Positions 36,081 to 42,764 of a stretch of 64,000 nt of DNA are shown piece by piece. The notes under the pieces were generated by a model, which did no database searches, was not told the origin of the DNA, and saw only the letters and a program-made list of their open reading frames with translations. Position 1 is the stretch's first letter; each line of letters begins with the position of its first letter. The stretch is from Arthrobacter pullicola (GTDB lineage: Bacteria; Actinomycetota; Actinomycetes; Actinomycetales; Micrococcaceae), in NCBI RefSeq assembly GCF_014836875.1, contig NZ_JACSQC010000001.1, positions 186,001-250,000 of the forward strand, given 5' to 3'. The position numbers and the translations under genes are program-made.

Positions 36081-36962
36081 TTATCCCTGTCCTCCTGCCC
36101 TGGCCGCTGCGATTGCGGCGATCTCAGCCGGGGGTCCTGCCGACGCGGGCTGCCAGGACTCCATCACCGCGTAGGCGATGAACCGTTCCTGGGAGCCGAA
36201 CCGCGGATTACACGTAGTCAGGGTCAGTATCCGTTCTGTGGGTGCTGCGCTGGGCTGTGTGGGGACCGGCGCCAGCACGTCCACCTGGTCCGGCAGAACT
36301 ATCTGGCTGTTCCGGTAGATATAGGTGTAGTAGCCCTCTGCCGTCTGCACATATATACGGTCCCCCGGCACCAGGGTGTCGACGGCGTCCAGGACCTGTC
36401 CGTGCGTTTGCCGATGGCCCGCCAACGCAAAATTGCCAACTTCGCCGGGCATGGCGGTTTCCGGGTAATGGCCAAGGCCCAGTGTGTCCAGGACCTCGGT
36501 TCCCACGCCCTGGGTCACCGGCCGGGCATGCTCCGGACCAAACCGGGGGATATAGACGGCGGCGAAGGTGCTGCCCTCAGCATCGGGCGCGGGAAGCACG
36601 ACTGGGTTGCCGTAGTCTTCCAGGGCCGCGGCTTCGGTGGAGGCAGGCGGGGCGTCAAACCCGGAGAAGAGTTCCTCCATGGCCTGTTCCTGCCTGCGGT
36701 CTGACTCGATATTGGTCCACCACAATTCCCAGACCACAAAGAGGACCAGGACCAGCCCGGCAGTGATGAGAAGTTCACCAATGACCTGCACTGCCAGGGA
36801 GCCACGTCCACGCCGTCCGCCCTCTCGAAGGTTCCGCCGTGCCCGGCGGGATTCGGGCGCAGGGGTACCGGTGCCTGGGATGTCCTCCGTTGAACTGCGC
36901 AATCGGTCCCCGATCCTCTCCATACTCTGCCGGGTGGTACCGGGCACTTTGGTGCTGGTCAT
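36081..36962 (-). CDS. Class E sortase
   Basis: A 293-residue membrane-anchored transpeptidase that attaches LAxTG proteins to peptidoglycan. A basic N-terminal cytoplasmic part is followed by one helix (about residues 62-82, ELLITAGLVLVLFVVWELWW) and the sortase domain. The catalytic residues are His183 in LAGHRQTHG, Cys251 in TLTTCNPRFG and Arg260 in SQERFIAYA. The T-L-T-T-C-N-P form is typical of class E. The LADTG-ending 2,843-residue protein in this window is a plausible substrate. Divergent from crgA and first gene of an operon with the small membrane protein and pabA. Confidence 0.93.
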   Translation of the reverse strand: MTSTKVPGTTRQSMERIGDRLRSSTEDIPGTGTPAPESRRARRNLREGGRRGRGSLAVQVIGELLITAGLVLVLFVVWELWWTNIESDRRQEQAMEELFSGFDAPPASTEAAALEDYGNPVVLPAPDAEGSTFAAVYIPRFGPEHARPVTQGVGTEVLDTLGLGHYPETAMPGEVGNFALAGHRQTHGQVLDAVDTLVPGDRIYVQTAEGYYTYIYRNSQIVLPDQVDVLAPVPTQPSAAPTERILTLTTCNPRFGSQERFIAYAVMESWQPASAGPPAEIAAIAAARAGGQG

Positions 36963-37110
36963 TCGCTACGATTGGAAGAGGGGAACCTGCAAGCCACCCA
37001 GCTCACCGCCGATACCCAGTCAGGATATCGTCACCCGGGCGCGGCGCGCGGATCTCCCACAGACCATAATCGCACCGGCGTGAAGTGAGCCGGTTCCGCT
37101 AGGAGGATCC

Positions 37111-37368
37111 GTGCCCGAGTCAAAGTCCCGCAAGAAGCCGTCAGCCGCTGACGCACCGGCTCCGGCCAAAGCGAAGACCGCGCCCAAACCGAACCCGGTT
37201 TGGTACAAGCCGGTGATGTTCGGGCTGATGCTGATTGGCCTGATCTGGATCATCGTTTTTTACATTTCCGAGGGTGTCTACCCGGTCCCGGCGCTGGGCT
37301 CAGGGAATATTCTGGTCGGCTTCGGACTCGCGATCGCTGGCTTCCTGATGACGACGCGCTGGCGCTAA
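37111..37368 (+). CDS. crgA: Cell division regulator CrgA
   Basis: An 85-residue protein of the actinobacterial CrgA family, which sits at the septum and recruits or restrains FtsZ, FtsI and CwsA-type partners. The N-terminal 30 residues are polar and Lys/Pro/Ala-rich; two transmembrane helices follow (VMFGLMLIGLIWIIVFYI and ILVGFGLAIAGFLMT), joined by a short loop with VYPVPALG, and the protein ends TTRWR. AGGAGGA lies four bases before the GTG at 37111. Divergent from the sortase; followed by a hairpin and the DnaA-box cluster. Confidence 0.95.
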   Translation: MPESKSRKKPSAADAPAPAKAKTAPKPNPVWYKPVMFGLMLIGLIWIIVFYISEGVYPVPALGSGNILVGFGLAIAGFLMTTRWR

Positions 37369-37389
37369 ACTTCCCCAGATAAACCCCAG

Positions 37390-37430
37390 CTCCCGGCATG
37401 CGGTCCTCCGCCTGCCGGGAGTTCGTGTTT
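37390..37430 (+). terminator. Terminator after crgA
   Basis: CTCCCGGCA (37390-37398 area) pairs with TGCCGGGAG just downstream around a 14-base loop, followed by TTCGTGTTTT. It ends crgA transcription before the DnaA-box region. Confidence 0.7.
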
Positions 37431-37458
37431 TAAACAGGCTTTCCCACAGCTGGCCAAC

Positions 37459-37911
37459 TTCTCCACAGGGGGTTATCCACAGGAGTGCATAACCTGTTCA
37501 GAACAGCCCCGGTCAGCCAGTGGACGTTGTGCCGCGCTTTCCCCAGCTTTTCCACAAGGGGACGTGGAAAAGCTGGGGATAACTCAGGGGCAACCCGACC
37601 GAGGTTGTACCCACCATGTGCACAGAGTTATCCACAACTGTGGGTAACTCTGTGGCCAGTCAGGGTCAATTTGGCGTGTTTACGCGGAACATAGTTATCC
37701 ACAGCTGTGGAATTACATGTGTGTAACTCAGGCGGCGCACTGGATAACTTCCATCGGAAGTTACCCACTGGCTGTGCATAACTCTCAGCGCTACTTGTGG
37801 GTAACCTGCCTTTCCATGCGTTAAGGTCCTGATTTCGGCCCGACCCGCTGCGTCCGATCGCAGAGTTACACGCCTGTAAGTTATTAACAATGTGGGTATC
37901 TCTGTGGATAA
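37459..37911. repeat. Off-origin cluster of DnaA boxes
   Basis: Non-coding region (37369-38031) between crgA and the rhomboid gene. Perfect TTATCCACA boxes are at 37473-37481, 37628-37636, 37695-37703 (plus) and 37903-37911 (minus). Boxes with one mismatch include 37459-37467, 37548-37556, 37574-37582 (minus), 37639-37647 (minus), and TGTGCATAA near 37773 and TGTGGGTAA near 37796 (minus). Gene orientation places the origin at dnaA/dnaN, so this is more likely a DnaA-titrating or regulatory locus, as described for a Streptomyces DnaA-box cluster, than the origin itself. An AT-rich TTATTAACAA also occurs at 37881-37890. Confidence 0.8.
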
Positions 37912-38031
37912 CCACCAGTCCCGCTTGCCGGTTGAGGAGTATCAACAGATGAGTGCAGAGTGGTTAACGGCAGCAGGCCCCCGGGTTTACCGGGGGCCTG
38001 CTGCGCGGCGGGGTGGTTGGAAGCCGGGCAG

Positions 38032-38874
38032 CTAGAAGCTGGGCGTCCAGAAAAAGGCGAGGCCCAGCAGCACCAGTGCGATCGCGGCGAGACCGCCGAA
38101 CTGCACCAGCGACCGGCGCGGGCCCTTGGGGGCGTAGGCCAGCACTGCGGCGCAGGCAGCGCCAGTCACCAAACCGCCCAGATGCGCCTGCCAGGAGATG
38201 CTTGGGTAAACGAAGCCCAGGACCAGGTTGATGCCGATAAGGATCAACAGGGCTTTGACATCGCCGCCACGCTGACGCTGAATCACGAACAGGGCACCGA
38301 ATAGTCCGAAGATGGCACCGGAGGCGCCCACCACAGCTTGGAAGGCGGGGGCGAGCATCAGGACCCCGATGGAGCCGCCCAGCGCTGAAATCAGGTACAG
38401 CAGGATAAATCTGACCCGGCCCAGCAGTGGTTCCAGGGACCGGCCCAGGAGCCACAGCGCATAGAGGTTGAACGCGATGTGAAAGATAAAGCCGGGGGAG
38501 TGCAGGAACGCAGCACTGAACAGCCGCCAGGGTTCGGAGGCCGCGAGGATCGGGGCGAACAGGAACCGTTCGGCGAAGCCCGGAACCAGCCATTGAAGGG
38601 CGTAGGCGATTCCGCACAGAATCATCAGCGTTGTGGTGACCACCGGTTTCCCGGGCCGGGCGGCGCCACCATAGGGGGTCCGGTAGGCGGGGGCATTCCG
38701 GCGGCTCTCCTGGAAACAGTCAACGCACTGGACTCCCACAGGTGCGCTGTGCTGGCACTCGGGGCAGGCGGGCCGGCCGCAGCGCTGGCAGCGGATATAG
38801 CTGACACGGTCCGGATGCCGAGGACAGACCGGTACTTCAGGGGCCGGCTGGCCGGCCGGAATTCCGTAGGACAT
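38032..38874 (-). CDS. Rhomboid intramembrane serine protease with N-terminal zinc finger
   Basis: A 280-residue rhomboid protease that cleaves transmembrane substrates. Six to seven helices follow a cytoplasmic Cys/His-rich domain (Cys17, His20, Cys29, Cys32, Cys37, Cys40, His42, Cys50, Cys53), which resembles a B-box zinc finger and is common in actinobacterial rhomboids. The catalytic dyad is Ser185 in VVGASGAIFGLFG and His231 in WQAHLGGLVTG; the HIAFNLYALWLLG helix holds the oxyanion asparagine. ATG 38874 is used; the frame is open to 38943, but that part includes the ppiA terminator. The substrate is unknown. Confidence 0.94.
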   Translation of the reverse strand: MSYGIPAGQPAPEVPVCPRHPDRVSYIRCQRCGRPACPECQHSAPVGVQCVDCFQESRRNAPAYRTPYGGAARPGKPVVTTTLMILCGIAYALQWLVPGFAERFLFAPILAASEPWRLFSAAFLHSPGFIFHIAFNLYALWLLGRSLEPLLGRVRFILLYLISALGGSIGVLMLAPAFQAVVGASGAIFGLFGALFVIQRQRGGDVKALLILIGINLVLGFVYPSISWQAHLGGLVTGAACAAVLAYAPKGPRRSLVQFGGLAAIALVLLGLAFFWTPSF

Positions 38875-38904
38875 GTTGGGTTTGGCTCCAGGGGCTCTTA
38901 TGGG

Positions 38905-38932
38905 AAAACCCCGGCCGGAGGTCCGGCCGGGG
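38905..38932 (-). terminator. Terminator after the cyclophilin gene
   Basis: CCCCGGCCGGA (38909-38919) pairs perfectly with TCCGGCCGGGG (38922-38932) around two bases, and the minus-strand transcript then reads TTTT. It lies between the ppiA stop (38950) and the rhomboid start. Confidence 0.85.
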
Positions 38933-38949
38933 TGTGCTGCCAACCAGGG

Positions 38950-39492
38950 TTAGAGCTGTTCCACGGTGACGCTGTTGATCACGACGTCTTCAGTGGGCTT
39001 GTCCCGCATGTCCGTGGCTACTGCGTTCAGCGCGTCCACAACGGCCTTGGACTCATCGTCTGCAACTTCGCCGAAGATGGTGTGCTTGCCCTGCAGCCAG
39101 GTGGTGGGGACGGAGGTAATGAAGAACTGAGATCCGTTCGTGCCGCGGCCCATCTGGATGCCGGCGTTAGCCATGGCCAGCTTGTAGGGGCTGGTGAAGT
39201 CGAGGTCGGGGCTGATCTCATCATCGAACTGGTAGCCCGGTCCGCCGGTGCCGCGGCCCAGCGGGTCGCCGCCCTGGATCATGAAATCCTTGATGATGCG
39301 GTGGAAAATCGTGCCGTCGTAGAGCGGCCGGCTGGTCTTCTCGCCGGTGGCCGGATCGGTCCATTCGATCTCACCTGTTGCCAGGCCGACGAAGTTCTTG
39401 ACCGTCTTCGGTGCGTGGTTGCCGAAGAGGTTGATCCGGATATCGCCCTTGGAGGTATGGAGGGTCGCTTTTGCGGTAGGAATAGCAGTCAT
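38950..39492 (-). CDS. ppiA: Cyclophilin-type peptidyl-prolyl isomerase
   Basis: A 180-residue cytoplasmic cyclophilin that speeds proline cis-trans isomerisation. It shows HTSKGDIRINLFGNHAPKTV, the catalytic arginine in FHRIIKDFMIQGGDP, GTGGPGYQFDDE, MGRGTNGSQFFI and HTIFGEVADD. The length and the absence of a signal peptide fit the Mycobacterium PpiA group, whose gene lies in the same region near the origin. Followed by its own terminator. The ATG at 39492 has GAGG about six bases upstream. Confidence 0.95.
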   Translation of the reverse strand: MTAIPTAKATLHTSKGDIRINLFGNHAPKTVKNFVGLATGEIEWTDPATGEKTSRPLYDGTIFHRIIKDFMIQGGDPLGRGTGGPGYQFDDEISPDLDFTSPYKLAMANAGIQMGRGTNGSQFFITSVPTTWLQGKHTIFGEVADDESKAVVDALNAVATDMRDKPTEDVVINSVTVEQL

Positions 39493-39643
39493 GACCTCAT
39501 TCTTCCACGGCAGCCCTTTATACGCGCGGAAACCGGCCTGTTCAGCGCACAGTGAAAACTTGGGCCCCAGGGGCCCGCTGATAGCACAGAACAGTCATTA
39601 CACGTAGGCTAAGGCTGAACCGTCACTATCCCGGGAGGTAGTT

Positions 39644-40588
39644 TTGAATAAGAAGGACCGCATTGCCCGTGACTTCGAAGCGAATGTCACCGCAGGCGTG
39701 GAAACGGCACGTGACTGGGCAACCCCCAAGGTAGAGGCCGCCGTAGGTTGGGCAGTTCCCCGCATCGAAAAGGGGATCGAAACCGCTTCGCCGAAAATTC
39801 AGGACGGACTCAAACGTGCCGCTGACGAGATCGCACAGGGCGTCGCCGTCGTGACTCCCCGGCTCCAGGACGGACTTCAGAAGGTCGGCCCCAGGATCAG
39901 CCAGGTTGTTGACGATGCCACTCCGAGGATCCAGACCACCCTCGACAAGGCTGCGCCGGCCCTGACCCATGCCAAGGACAAGGTTGTGGACAGCTACATC
40001 CCCACGATCTCCAACCGGCTTGGCGACGCCGCTGATTCCGTCTCCCGCGGACTCGGAAATGCCTCAGTACCGGTACAGACCGCCGTGGCCAAGGCCACCG
40101 GTAATAAGAAGGCCCTGAAGCAGGCTCAGAAGGCAGCTGCCAAGGCTGCCAAGGAGCTGAAGAAGCAGCAGAAGGGCGGCGGCAAGGGCTGGCTCGTCTT
40201 CGGCATTGTTGCTTCGGCGGTTGTGGCCGCAGTTGCCGCCTGGCGGGCTTCCCGTCCGGTCGAAGATCCCTGGAAGACGCCGGCACCGGCCCAGCCGAAG
40301 CCCGCCGTCGTTCCGGTCCCCGCGCCGGCACCGGCTGCTCCGGCCGAGGACAGCAAGCCGGCGTCCCCCGCCGAGAAGGCGAAGGACAGCGCCGCAGCCG
40401 CTGCCCAGAAGACCAAGGAAGCCGCGCAGGGCGTGAAGGAGGCTGCTGCGTCTTCCACCGCCAAGGCCGGTGAGAAGGCAGCCGATGCCGCCAAGCACAG
40501 CAAGGAAGCCGCGTCCACGGCTGCCAAGCCTGCCGGTGCCCACGCTGACACCTCCGCAGACGCGAAGGCTGAGAAGCCGAAGAACTAA
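39644..40588 (+). CDS. Membrane protein with two blocks of 11-residue repeats
   Basis: A 314-residue protein starting at TTG 39644 with GGGAGGT upstream. From residue 27 to about 125 the sequence divides into nine consecutive 11-residue units of the form T-P-K/R-I-Q-x-G-L-x-x-A (TPKVEAAVGWA, VPRIEKGIETA, SPKIQDGLKRA, TPRLQDGLQKV, TPRIQTTLDKA and others). A Lys/Ala helix, one transmembrane segment (WLVFGIVASAVVAAVAAW, about 182-200) and a Pro/Ala linker follow. The tail has LEA-like 11-mers (AGEKAADAAKH, SKEAASTAAKP). Such periodicity predicts an 11/3 amphipathic helix as in apolipoproteins and group 3 LEA proteins. Membrane-surface or desiccation protection is inference; I know of no assigned function. 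Confidence 0.85.
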   Translation: MNKKDRIARDFEANVTAGVETARDWATPKVEAAVGWAVPRIEKGIETASPKIQDGLKRAADEIAQGVAVVTPRLQDGLQKVGPRISQVVDDATPRIQTTLDKAAPALTHAKDKVVDSYIPTISNRLGDAADSVSRGLGNASVPVQTAVAKATGNKKALKQAQKAAAKAAKELKKQQKGGGKGWLVFGIVASAVVAAVAAWRASRPVEDPWKTPAPAQPKPAVVPVPAPAPAAPAEDSKPASPAEKAKDSAAAAAQKTKEAAQGVKEAAASSTAKAGEKAADAAKHSKEAASTAAKPAGAHADTSADAKAEKPKN

Positions 40589-40602
40589 CGCGGCAGACAG
40601 CA

Positions 40603-40638
40603 CAGGGAAGGACCCCGGATATCCGGGGTCCTTCCCTG
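40603..40638. terminator. Perfect 18-bp hairpin between convergent genes
   Basis: CAGGGAAGGACCCCGGAT is directly followed by its exact reverse complement, then TTT. It separates the 11-mer-repeat gene (plus) from the EamA gene (minus) and can act on both, most strongly on the plus side. Confidence 0.9.
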
Positions 40639-40662
40639 TTTAAGCGTTCCTGAGCCTGAGGG

Positions 40663-41595
40663 TCACTTTTCGATGTCTCCGCCCAGGACCGGCGGTGCCG
40701 GGGGAATCCTGTCCTCCGGCGGGGCCCCGGACACGGGCACACGCCCCCGGGCCTGCCCCCTGAGGACGACGCCGAGCCCGGCAAGGATGATTCCCAGACC
40801 GGCGTAGGTGCCGCCGGGTAGCTCCTCTCCGAGGAAAATGGCGGCCAAGACGGCCGCACCGGGAATTTCGAGCAGAATGATCATCGAGACCACCAAGGGG
40901 CTGATTACGGCCAGCAGATGGTTGAACACAGTGTGGCCAAGCAGCTGCGCCATCACGGTCACTGCCAGGATCCCGGCCCAGGCGGCCGGCTCAAACCCGA
41001 CGAGGGGCTGCCGGAACGCGGCGCACATGATCAGCAGAATGACGGCACAGGCGCCGTAGCAGAGCGTCGTGTAGGTTCCAGTGGACATGGTCCGGCGGGC
41101 CTTGCCTCCCGCAATCGTGTACAGACCTGCCAAGGCGCCGCCGGCCAGCGCGAGGGCATCACCCGCCAGCGCCTCGCGTGAGACCGCTACATCGAAGCCG
41201 GTGATCACCACGACCCCGGCGAAAGCGAGGACCAGTCCAAGGAGGGTCTGCCGGGCCACGCGGTTTCCCCGAAGAAGGCCGAAGAGCGCGATCCAGCCCG
41301 CCTGAAGGCAGACAAGGGCAGTGGCCGCTGCGACAGAGGTGAGCTGCAAGGCCGAGATGAAGCAGGCAAAGTGCAGTGCCAGGGCGAGGGCTGCCAAGGC
41401 AGTCCATTTTAGTTCGGTCCGGCTGAGGCTGCGGAAACCTTCCCTGTCCCGCAGCGCGGCAGGTCCGCCCATGATGATGGCGCCAAGGGCATTCCGCCAA
41501 AAAGCAATGGCCAGGGCTGGCGCTGCGGTTGCCGCCATGATGGGGCCGGAGGCGGAGACGCCCAGCACGCCTACCGCCGCAAGGAGAAAGGTCAT
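40663..41595 (-). CDS. EamA-family DMT transporter
   Basis: A 310-residue inner-membrane permease with ten predicted helices in two EamA repeats (start MTFLLAAVGVLGVSASGPIM; second half from LALAGGALAGLYTIAGGKAR). The AFWRNALGAIIM and LLEIPGAAVLAAIFLGEEL segments are typical of the drug/metabolite transporter superfamily. The C-terminal 30 residues are polar and proline-rich. It is not similar enough by eye to the other EamA gene at 23.7-24.6 kb to be a recent duplicate. Substrate unknown. Downstream of tRNA-Ala and its terminator on the same strand. Confidence 0.9.
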   Translation of the reverse strand: MTFLLAAVGVLGVSASGPIMAATAAPALAIAFWRNALGAIIMGGPAALRDREGFRSLSRTELKWTALAALALALHFACFISALQLTSVAAATALVCLQAGWIALFGLLRGNRVARQTLLGLVLAFAGVVVITGFDVAVSREALAGDALALAGGALAGLYTIAGGKARRTMSTGTYTTLCYGACAVILLIMCAAFRQPLVGFEPAAWAGILAVTVMAQLLGHTVFNHLLAVISPLVVSMIILLEIPGAAVLAAIFLGEELPGGTYAGLGIILAGLGVVLRGQARGRVPVSGAPPEDRIPPAPPVLGGDIEK

Positions 41596-41738
41596 GGGAA
41601 AAGATTATTCCCTGGAAGCGTGCTGGCAGACGGTCCTGTGGGTGCTGTGACGGCTGGTGGGAACGCCGGATCCTCAACCAGCCACCAAGTTGCACGGGCG
41701 GTGCCGTACCGGTAACCGCCCAACCGGATTAAACGCAG

Positions 41739-41767
41739 AAAGTCCCGGTCGTAACGACCGGGACTTT
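41739..41767 (-). terminator. Terminator after tRNA-Ala
   Basis: AAAGTCCCGGTCG pairs perfectly with CGACCGGGACTTT around TAA, and the minus transcript continues TTTC-like. It begins eight bases past the tRNA 3' end. Confidence 0.9.
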
Positions 41768-41774
41768 CTTTCGG

Positions 41775-41847
41775 TGGAGGCACGGGGACTCGAACCCCGA
41801 ACCCCCTGCTTGCAAAGCAGGTGCGCTACCAATTGCGCCATGCCCCC
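41775..41847 (-). tRNA. tRNA-Ala (anticodon TGC)
   Basis: A 73-base gene without CCA. The acceptor stem GGGGGCA with TGCCTCC contains the G3-U70 wobble that identifies alanine tRNAs; the discriminator is A. The anticodon arm is CCTGC-TTTGCAA-GCAGG, giving TGC, and the T arm GGGG-TTCGAGT-CCCC is complete. It is the last gene of the gyrA-DUF3566-tRNA-Ile-DLW39-tRNA-Ala series. Confidence 0.96.
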
Positions 41848-41912
41848 GAATTGAACCTGATTCAGTATATCCCACCCGCGGGGGTGTTCAAACCAATCCT
41901 GTTCCTGCGGAG

Positions 41913-42032
41913 CTACTCAACCTTGTCGGTCGAGACCTTCCAGACGGATTTCTCCGCGGCAGTTTCCTGCCATTTCCGAAAGGCGAAGACGCCTGCTGCT
42001 GCGGCTGCTGCAATCGCGAACAACTTCTTCAC
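41913..42032 (-). CDS. DLW-39 family protein (39 residues)
   Basis: A very short gene between the two tRNAs. GTG 42032 has AAGGAG six bases before it, and the product is exactly 39 residues: an N-terminal hydrophobic Ala-rich helix (LFAIAAAAAAGVFAF) then a charged tail (RKWQETAAEKSVWKVSTDKV). Length, composition and place match the actinobacterial DLW-39 family found beside the gyrA-linked tRNAs (for example near alaT in Mycobacterium). The signature D-L-W is S-V-W here. Function unknown; probably a single-pass membrane peptide. Confidence 0.85.
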   Translation of the reverse strand: MKKLFAIAAAAAAGVFAFRKWQETAAEKSVWKVSTDKVE

Positions 42033-42076
42033 AGTGTCTCCTTGCCGTTGTGGCCGATCATTTTCATGATCGTCCG

Positions 42077-42150
42077 TGGGCGTACCAGGACTTGAACCTG
42101 GGACCTCTTCGTTATCAGCGAAGCGCTCTAACCGCCTGAGCTATACGCCC
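42077..42150 (-). tRNA. tRNA-Ile (anticodon GAT)
   Basis: A 74-base gene without CCA. Acceptor GGGCGTA pairs with TACGCCC and discriminator A. The anticodon arm is CTTCG-CTGATAA-CGAAG, giving GAT; D arm AGCTCAGGCGGTTAGAGC and T arm CCAGG-TTCAAGT-CCTGG are standard. It follows DUF3566 by about 110 bases, in the usual actinobacterial position after gyrA. Confidence 0.97.
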
Positions 42151-42260
42151 CGATACCTCACCGGGCCGAGATATGACTTTACCGTAACCTCGGCCGGAAC
42201 CCAAATCGGGTGCCCCGTGTTCCGGCGCAGGCTCGGTTCCTGCGCCGGAATCGCGGATTA

Positions 42261-42764
42261 TCAGTCGTCGGTAAGGGTTACACCGATGCCGCCGACCAGG
42301 GTCGAGGCAATGTTGTAGAGCACAGCTGAGAGCATCGACAGGGCCGTCAGCAGCAGGACGTTGACGACGGCGATGATGGTCGCGAAGGAGACAACCTGGC
42401 CCAGGGACGCGAACTCGCGGAGGTCGAATCCGCCGGACTCCGAACCGGCAATTTCACCGAGCAGGTCGTTGACCCGGTCGAAGATCCCGGTGAGGTCCAG
42501 GACGGTCCACAGCACGATCGCTGCGACCACGGTCACGACGCCGAGGGCAACGGACAGCAGGAAGGACATTTTCAGCACCGACCACGGATCGATCTTGCTG
42601 ACCAGCAGGCGGGCTTTCCGGGCCTTGGCCTTGGGAGCCGGCTTCACCAGCGGCTGCCGGTTGCCGGACGCGCTCTGACCCGTTCCAGGCCGCTGTGCGG
42701 GCCGTGCAGGGGTTTTCACCCGCGGGCCGCCGCCGGGCCTGGCATTTGAGTTGGTCGAGCTCAC
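42261..42764 (-). CDS. DUF3566 domain-containing membrane protein
   Basis: A 167-residue protein with a long basic, Pro/Gly-rich cytoplasmic N-terminus (about 50 residues) and two transmembrane helices ([20 protein letters not shown] and [20 protein letters not shown]). [13 protein letters not shown] and the C-terminal [13 protein letters not shown] are DUF3566 signatures; the orthologue in Mycobacterium is the gene just after gyrA. Function unknown, though its genomic place is strongly kept. The ATG overlaps the gyrA stop by four bases, so expression is coupled to gyrase. Confidence 0.94.
   Translation of the reverse strand: MSSTNSNARPGGGPRVKTPARPAQRPGTGQSASGNRQPLVKPAPKAKARKARLLVSKIDPWSVLKMSFLLSVALGVVTVVAAIVLWTVLDLTGIFDRVNDLLGEIAGSESGGFDLREFASLGQVVSFATIIAVVNVLLLTALSMLSAVLYNIASTLVGGIGVTLTDD

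Noticed and set aside
37459-37911. The DnaA-box cluster as the true oriC
   Set aside because: Gene orientation (gyrA to dnaN leftward, rpmH to parB rightward) diverges from 52-54 kb, and that region has its own good boxes beside dnaA. Not excluded without GC-skew or replication data.
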